Part shown: positions 57,025-64,000 of the stretch, piece after piece
How positions within the stretch are numbered: the first letter of the stretch is position 1
Layout of the letters: each line of letters begins with the position of its first letter
DNA from: Cordilura impudica
Taxonomy: Eukaryota > Arthropoda > Insecta > Diptera > Scathophagidae
Assembly (NCBI GenBank): GCA_963682025.1
Contig: OY821517.1
Span: 27,641,482 to 27,705,481, forward strand
Direction: 5' to 3'
Length of the DNA: 64,000 bases
The notes under the pieces: generated by a model
What the model was told of the DNA's origin: nothing
Database searches by the model: none
The model's input: the letters and a program-made list of their open reading frames with translations, nothing else
Made by a program: the position numbers and the translations under genes

Positions 57025-58475
57025 GGATGCCTTTATATAAACGATTTTCAGCAACATTTTTCTAACCTCCATACCAGTTTTATGGACCCTTGAGCCTTAT
57101 AACAAGCGCAATTTATGTAGCGATGTCCGTCTGTCCGTCTTTGGAAATCACGATCACGCTTTCAGTATAATAGCTGAGTTGATAATTTTTAGTGAATATC
57201 ATTCGCTGACAGACTGGACATGCTATTGTTTAAAATTATCAAAATCGGTTCAATATGTCCCGAGATTTCAATGAAAATGCAACAAACTCTTAAAAATATA
57301 AGATGTTTCTATGTTGTTTTTGTTATTGTTGTTATTCTCTATTTTGTTGTTTGTGTGTGGTAGCTGTAATTTTTTTGCTGTTGTGGTCGTTGTGTTCGTA
57401 GCATTTACTCCACGAGCGCCAAATAGTGTGTGCTTAGGGCCGTTTTTTGGCGCCGCCTCAAGTAGACGGCAGAATTCGTTTAATACTTACTAGTCGAATT
57501 ATCCATCTTAGTAAATTTTTCGCTCTTAAATGTTTAGAAAATAAAAGAAAATGTATTCAAATTAAAGCATTGGAATTAAAAATACCGCTAATAATAGAAA
57601 ATAAATAAAATTTTGTGTTTTTTCTAGAGCATTTAATGGCTCAACCAACTTAATATTGTTACAGATATATGGTTTTTAATTTCCTTAGGGCTTAACCGAT
57701 TTCTTTTCTCGTTTATGCATGACCCGTGGAAAGTCTACGGTAGTAACAGAAAAATAATAAAATTTTTCGGACAAAACGAAATTATTTCCAGGAAGAAAAA
57801 TGTATCATAGTCTTTATAGAAAATAATAAACAAGAAATCTCTAATATTAATAGGCAAGGCGATTTCTTGTGACCGATATAACGTAGTCAGTTTTACCCGG
57901 ACTTTGACCAAACATAGCTCACTTGAAAGGTATTTCTTTTTCGCTGTCCACCAGATTTACAAATTTTTTATTCTTTTATATTTTTTTGGAATAAAATTAA
58001 TTTAAAGTTGCTAACACATACATAAAATTATACAGTGCTGTGTATGTGCTTATTAAATTTGTTAATGTGTTTGCAAAAATTTTATATGAAAAGCCCTGTA
58101 TTAAATTGTAAAATAATTTTTGACATAAACCAATAACGACAATAACGCAATCAAATTTCATTATAATAATTACATATCACATGCCCTGTGATCAATTGTG
58201 AATTGTGAATAGCACATCTTTTGCTCATAAAATATTTAAAGAAACAAATTGAATGAAAAAATAAAATCTAGAATTTGCACTCGATTTTCGAGGGCTGGGC
58301 TCTGCTAGTTATAATAAATATTGGTCGAAAAAGAGAAACAATTAACTAAAAATTTAAACGATATTAGAACATAAAGGTTCGTTATCGGTAACCGTATTGA
58401 AATGGTAACCGTACCCAATATTGGAAGGTGTCAAAGATTCGGCATAGCCGAATTTAACCCTATTTCATGTTTAAA
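57025..58475 (-). mobile_element. DINE-like family B copy 5, interrupted by Helitron H14
   Basis: The 3' end side has CCTTATAACAAGCGC and GCGATGTCCGTCTGTCCGTC (57119-57138). The 5' end is at 58435-58475 with perfect hairpin ATTCGGCATAGCCGAAT and TTAACCCTATTTCATGTTT. Confidence 0.75.
57838..58308 (+). mobile_element. Helitron-like element H14
   Basis: 471 bp: TCTCTAATATTAATAGGCAA start after A, CACTCGATTTTCGAGGG hairpin, CTAG before T. Longer than most copies owing to inserted sequence near 58130-58250. Confidence 0.88.
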
Positions 58476-61257
58476 ATTACATAATAAATATATGATTTTG
58501 TTAATAATATTTCTAGGAACAGAAAAAAATGCCTATATTGATAAACCGAATAATTCGGTTGTTAAAACTTATTTTTGATTAGGAGCACCCATCTAAATTC
58601 CGTCCTTATAATAATTTCATGGTAGAAATCGATTCGGTGGGACTCAATTCGTTAAATACAACAAAAATTTATATCAGAACAGAAAAATGTTCTTACTCAT
58701 CAAATTCTCTTTATTTCTCTATACGGTCTAAAAAATATTCACAAATGAACCCACCTTTGAGTCATATATTAACTCGGGATGAGATTGAGATTAACATTCT
58801 CTATGTTAAAAAAAAAAAATTAACCAAATCATTTAAATCCACTGTTATATAGAAGATTATTTTCAATGATATTGGAAAGTAACTTCAAGTGTTACGCCAA
58901 TTATCTGAATATACGATTTAATTTTTCTCAAAAGAGCTTTTTCTTCCATTTTTTCATAGAGCTTAAAGTTACTAGCATCGTATATGTTCGTGATATATTT
59001 CCGACTCTATATTTCGACTTTAGGTCAAGGAATTTCCGCTCAAGAGCTTTCTAAATGATTATGTTATTTCTACAATTGAGTTCTTTTTATGAAATATACA
59101 TTTTTGAGTTTATTTTTATAGATATAGAAAATACAAAGACCCATGCCAGCCCCACTATAAATTGCAACCATAGATAAAATCAGATCTTAAAAGTTAAATC
59201 TTTTTTATCAAAAGTCATTTTATTCTTCCCAAATATTATTGTGGTTGTATCAAAAACTTTAAGTAAACATTATCATTTCTATTCCCACACTAAACATTCA
59301 ACACCTTTCAACAAAGTATAATTTGATGATATTCCATCAACACTGTGCTGAATAAACAACACTAAGAGGAAAACTAAGAGTTTACACTTCATTTAACTAA
59401 TTCTATGATTATTCACACCTTAAACAAATGAGATTTTAAAAATTCTAACAAGCTGAATTGAATAGAAACGAAACAAATAGGAAAAAAATGTATTATGCGA
59501 CATTCATTGTAGAGTTTTTTTGTTGTTGTTGGTGTTTGAAAAACCATTAAGGATAAAATGACGAAGTATTAACAACGGAACGTCAACACTATTTTACACC
59601 ACCATCAAAATCATCATCATCACTAACTGAAAAAACATGAAATGAAGTAGCTAAGGCTGCCACTGTTTATGTTGTTTTGTAAAAGGAATTAATAACAGGA
59701 ACTTTTGACGGACTACCTTTTGAAAACGTCACTCATCATCGTATGAAAAATAATATATTTAAAAAAATAAAAAAAAATTATTCTACATCCAACACACCAC
59801 ACATTATATCGGGGTGTTAATGACGATGATGACTACGATGATGTTGTTGATGACGATCATCACGAACCGCATAACATACAGACATTAACTTTAAGCAGAA
59901 CCTTGACAAAATTAATTCGTTTTAGAGTGAGTTTCAGATAAATGAAACCAATTTACTTTTTAATAGATTAATATATTTACATATGGGCACCATAGACGGG
60001 TAAAAATAAAAGACTGCAACTTAGAAACTTATCAAGAAAAGATTTAAATTCCTTAAAAGAATCAAAAACCAAAAAGTTTATCCCAAATGTCAAATTTTGT
60101 ATGGTGTAAAAACGATATTGTTGTATCACCACTAAAGTCATGCTCAAAACACAAATCTTTTTAATTTAAGCTTTTTAATAGTAGTCAGTTGCTCGCGATA
60201 TTTTATGAATGATTAGTAAGTTAGTAAATCTTAGGGAAACAATGGCATTAATGCACTTTCCGTCATTGTTGCTGAGTTTTTTTTTTAAATTATTAAAAAT
60301 TAATGTTATTCCTCAATATTATGAGTGCTTTTGAAACGGATTTTTCTAAATACATAGATTTTTATAAAGTTAACAAACCGTGTTTCAGTAACAAAATGTC
60401 CACTACTTTATTGTGTAAAACTCTCAACTATCGAGAAAAATTTACTCATACGGCAAGAAAGAAATTGAGGGTCTTCAAACCCTTCAACAGCTCAAAAAAG
60501 AGGCAGAGAATACTCCTCAAGATCAAATGTTTTTACTTTAAATTAAGGGAAGAGTCACCAACCCCCATCAGTAACCAAACGCAGTAGATAGTCTGTTTGA
60601 TAAAGAGTTAAATTCATATACATTTGCTGAAACCAACCAAATGAGAATTCAAGCAAAGAGTTGTACTATTCAAGCCTCTTCCAATATAACAAACTAAAAT
60701 ATAAAACAACTTTGAAACAAATATGTTTATATATGAGTACACATTGCATACTACTATACACTTGTTTGTTTTTGTCTTGAAACAACAAGAAAAACAATTT
60801 GTTGAGATCGAAAATAAGATTTTTTAATTTTATAGAAAATAATGAAATCTAAAAGAATAGTCGGCTACTTTAAAGACTCTTTAAGTCAATTCTGTAGGCC
60901 TATGTTAGGGTGTAATTGTATTTTGAATAAGCAGGAAAACTTTGAAAGTGATTCCTCAACATTTAGGAAAATTGAACTAACTTTAATATCGAAAATTGTA
61001 GAAGCGCTATAAAAAAAAGTGCTGTTGACAACACAAAAATAAAACCATATTGGTTTTCTGATCTGATAGTATTGAAAAAGACACTCAATGAAATAGAGCA
61101 TCTTATAACAAATAATTTTGTAAATAAAATCCATACAAAACAAAGAATCTTTCATTTAGAAGACACTTAAATTGATTGAGAATAATATTAAACTAGAAAA
61201 CAAAACACGATCAAAATATATCTAAAACTTCTCCAGCTACCACTGAGAGACAGAAAC
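58476..61257. other. Unassigned AT-rich sequence
   Basis: GATGATGAC and CATCATCATC runs near 59600 and 59820-59860. A 94-codon Lys/Phe-rich frame at 60303-60587 lacks recognisable homology. No terminal repeat structure found. Confidence 0.4.
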
Positions 61258-61587
61258 AAGTAAGAGTGTCAAATTCGCCAGTGGCGAAACTTTGATACCC
61301 CCATCCCTGTTCTAAACACAATATTATAACCAAGATTGTCAACATAAAGAGTTTCACATTAGATTTTACATTAAAATGGTTATTAACAAAAATTTAAGTA
61401 GTTTCGTGCTTTTTTTAATTGAAAGCAATTTATAAATGCAATCGGCATAGAAGTAAATACATACAATTACATTTTTCTTTGTTTAAAGTGTGTTAGAGCA
61501 TAATGATTTCTCTTACTCTCATCGATAAACCATTCGTCACATGTACAAAAAAACATTTGTATATGCATTGCTATTACATATCTACAA

Positions 61588-61595
61588 ATCTACAT
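61588..61595. repeat. 8-bp target-site duplication, left
   Basis: ATCTACAT, identical to 63733-63740. Confidence 0.85.
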
Positions 61596-63732
61596 TAGGG
61601 AGGCCCTTCATTATATGGAGGGGAAAAAAAGTGTTCGAATTTAAATTCTCACCCCCTAGAAATATGCGAATAGCAAAACAAACTGAGAAATACAAAGTTA
61701 TGGGTCAATCAAAAAAATTTTAAAGGTACCTCAACGCGGGGAAAATATAACTTTTTTTTTTTTCAGATTTACCGAAAAATTTCGTTCTATAGTTTAATTT
61801 TTTCGACAAGTTGTTATAAGAATCGCATTCAGTACTATATTATCTCTTTAAGAAGCTATATAACATCCAAATCCAATAAAAACTGGCCAAGAAATAGCAA
61901 ATGCCCCAAACCACTTTTGTGCCAAAAAACTCCAGGTCATTAAATTTGATGAACATTTTTTTCAACTTAAACAAATTGATTGAAGCCATAATTTTTTTTA
62001 TCTCTATACCTATAAATACTCAGCTATGAAGTATTCTTTTATTACCACATTGTTAACTTACTGCGAAATGAGACCAAAGATGGAAAATTTTTTTGATAAA
62101 ATTTTGAAAGCTCCTTTTTTAAGTTTTAAAAAATTTTCTTAAACAAAATTTCTAAAAATCAGGCACATTAAAGTTTTGTTAAATATATGTTAGAGATCAA
62201 CTGTGTGAATTTTTAAGTAAATTCCTCTGTCAGAATTTTTTTTACAAAGAATTTTATTTTGCGGATTGCGAGAAAAATTATTTTTTCGTGAAATATTCAG
62301 TAAATGTACTCTTTCTAAATAATTTGTATCAGAAATTTATCAGTTTTCTACTTTTCAATGATATATTTTATCTTCATAGCCTAGGGTTACGGGAAAAATT
62401 TATATGACTGCGTTAACCCTTTTGGACTTGGGGTCACATATGAACCCAAGCTAATAAAAGACAATTAATTCTAAAAGTCAAATTTATTTATAAATGCTGT
62501 TGAAGTTTTAGATGTGATGCTTAAAATATAATAACCAAATATTTTACGAAAACTTACTCTTTTGTGCTCTTAGGGTTAAAATGATTCAAAATTCAGCAGT
62601 ACTTGCAAAATATTTTAATCTTTTGACTTTATCGTCCTATACTAGCTTGGGGTCATTTGTGGCGCCAAGTCCAAATGGACATCAAATTATAAAATCATCA
62701 TTATCATTATATTAAAATAATCAGTTAAATGTAGCAAAATTTTATTTCCCAACCCATAGTAACGGTTTCATCTAGTTTACTAGAGCAATTAATTTTTTTA
62801 AATATGCCAAAATTCACATTTTGGTCTCGGCAAGGAATGGGTTAACGTTGTTCGATTCATTCCAAGTTTTTGGCATGGAAGACTTGCACATTTGGTTATT
62901 ATAGTTTAAGCGTCACATCTAAAAATTCAACAGCACTTACAAAATATTTGAATTTTTTGAATAAATTGTAGTCATATGTGACCCCAAGACCAAAAGGGTT
63001 AATGAGGTCATATAATTTTTTTCCGAAACCCTAGGCTATTAAGATAAAATATAACATTGAAAAGTAGAAATCTGATAAATTTTTGATTCAAAGTATTTAG
63101 AAGGAGTATATTTACTGAATATTTCACAAAAAACTAATTTTTCTCAAAATCAGCAAAAAATTCGTTGTAAAAAAATTCTGGCACAGGAAAAAATTCAAAG
63201 AAGTAATCTCTAAAATATATTTAACAAAACTTAACAGTGCCAGCTCCAGTTTTTGAAATTTTATTTAAGAAAATTTTTTGAAACTTAAAAATGGAGTTTT
63301 CAAAATTTTATCAAAAAAATTTTTCATCTTTGGTTTCATTGCGCAATAGGTTAAAAGCGTGGTAGTAAAATAATAATTCATGTTTGAGTGCTCATAGGTA
63401 TAGTGACCAAAAAATAACGATGGCTTTAATTAATTTCTGAAAGTTGAAAAAATTTCCGTCAAATTTCACGACCTAGTTTTTTTTTGGCACTTAAGTGTTC
63501 TGGGACATTTGCTATTTCTTGGCGAGTTTTAATTCGATTCTTACAAAAACTTGTCAGAAAAATAAGACGAAATTTTCTAAAATCTGAAAAAAGTCATATT
63601 TGCCCTTATAAACACACTTACAATTTTTTTTGATTGACCTAAAGCTTTATATTTCTCAGTTTTTTTCTATTTGCATATTTCTAGGGGGGTGGGACCGAGA
63701 GGTTGAACACTTTTTTATGAAGGGCCACCCTA
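61596..63732. mobile_element. hAT-like foldback element, copy 2 (complete, 2137 bp)
   Basis: Tips TAGGGAGGCCCTTCAT and, inverted, TAGGGTGGCCCTTCAT. Pairing continues through AAAAAGTGTTC, CCCCCTAGAAATATGC, ACTGAGAAATA and beyond, giving arms of roughly 700 bp. The centre (about 62400-63000) holds repeats of a near-palindrome, CTTGGGGTCATATGTGACCC. The 8-bp duplication and YAGNG-type tips fit the hAT superfamily. No transposase, so mobilisation would need one in trans. Confidence 0.88.
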
Positions 63733-63740
63733 ATCTACAT
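63733..63740. repeat. 8-bp target-site duplication, right
   Basis: ATCTACAT, directly after the CCCTA tip of the foldback element. Confidence 0.85.
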
Positions 63741-64000
63741 ATATGCACTTGTTCTGTTAAACATTTTTCCCTATTTTAAGTTTTTTATATGAAATTTTAT
63801 CGGAGTAGCCTTACATTTTCGTACATGATTCCTTGGCTTTTGGACCTAGGGTCCAAATCTAATGCTAATCTCTACATAAGCCCAAATAATATTATCACAA
63901 TTTTACACAGGTAGATGGTTTTTTGTGAACAAGCGCGAGACGGACAGACGGACATCGCTACATCGACAAGAGTCACAAAATAATTTTTCGATGCGCTACA

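Larger units (their letters stand above)
61258..64000 (+). mobile_element. DINE-like family B copy 6, carrying a hAT-like foldback; runs off the window
   Basis: ACAAGTAAGAGTGTCAAATT, hairpin TTCGCCAGTGGCGAA near 61284, GATACCCCCATCCC, interior as in copy 3. It is interrupted at 61588-61595 and resumes at 63733. GAGACGGACAGACGGACATC lies near 63936, then TTTTTCGATGCGCTACA at the window edge; the terminus lies beyond. Confidence 0.75.

Noticed and set aside
60303..60587. 94-codon Lys/Phe-rich frame
   Set aside because: AT-driven composition, no motif, no evidence of splicing or conservation.

Overview
This is about 64 kb of AT-rich eukaryotic nuclear DNA that looks like intergenic or intronic sequence from a higher fly (Diptera, probably a calyptrate). 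The fly assignment is an inference. It rests on DINE-1/Helentron-like repeats with central CCGT/GGAC microsatellites, a dense Helitron-like family, mariner transposases and non-LTR retrotransposon relics. I see no host protein-coding gene, tRNA, rRNA or CRISPR array. The one long intact ORF (361 codons) is a transposase.

Layout. 1-2.5 kb: a dispersed repeat and a minus-strand RNase H-bearing non-LTR relic. 2.5-3.4 kb: two simple-structured repeats. 3.6-5.8 kb: a dead mariner split by a 5'-truncated non-LTR insertion. 6-11 kb: Helitron-like ends, a DINE-like element and a second dead mariner. 11.9-13.7 kb: a longer non-LTR relic. 14.8-21.9 kb: DINE-like family B elements carrying or flanking Helitrons and MITEs. 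22-29.5 kb: mostly unassigned AT-rich DNA with scattered Helitron, A-family and B-family copies. 29.5-32.4 kb: a possible foldback element holding an A-family copy. 32.8-36.9 kb: a hairpin MITE, then a B-family element containing a hAT-like foldback, which contains a Helitron and an intact DD41D mariner. 37.8-43.3 kb: A-family copies, a CACGCCC tandem element and two TIR elements. 43.3-49.8 kb: duplicated Helitron-in-A blocks and more A and B copies. 51.2-51.7 kb: a 123-bp minisatellite. 54-56.8 kb: a tandemly duplicated mariner/non-LTR chimera. 57-58.5 kb: B element with Helitron. 61.3-64 kb: B element with a complete hAT-like foldback with 8-bp target duplications.

The window is best read as a stratigraphy of transposon insertions. 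The clearest event orders come from nested junctions: an empty-site comparison for the intact mariner, an 11-bp target duplication for a non-LTR insertion, A|T insertion sites for the Helitrons, and an 8-bp duplication for the foldback. Only the DD41D mariner looks capable of encoding a full-length protein. No new host system was recognised. The most unusual signals are the compensatory base changes in the DINE-like hairpins, the foldback families and the duplicated chimera.
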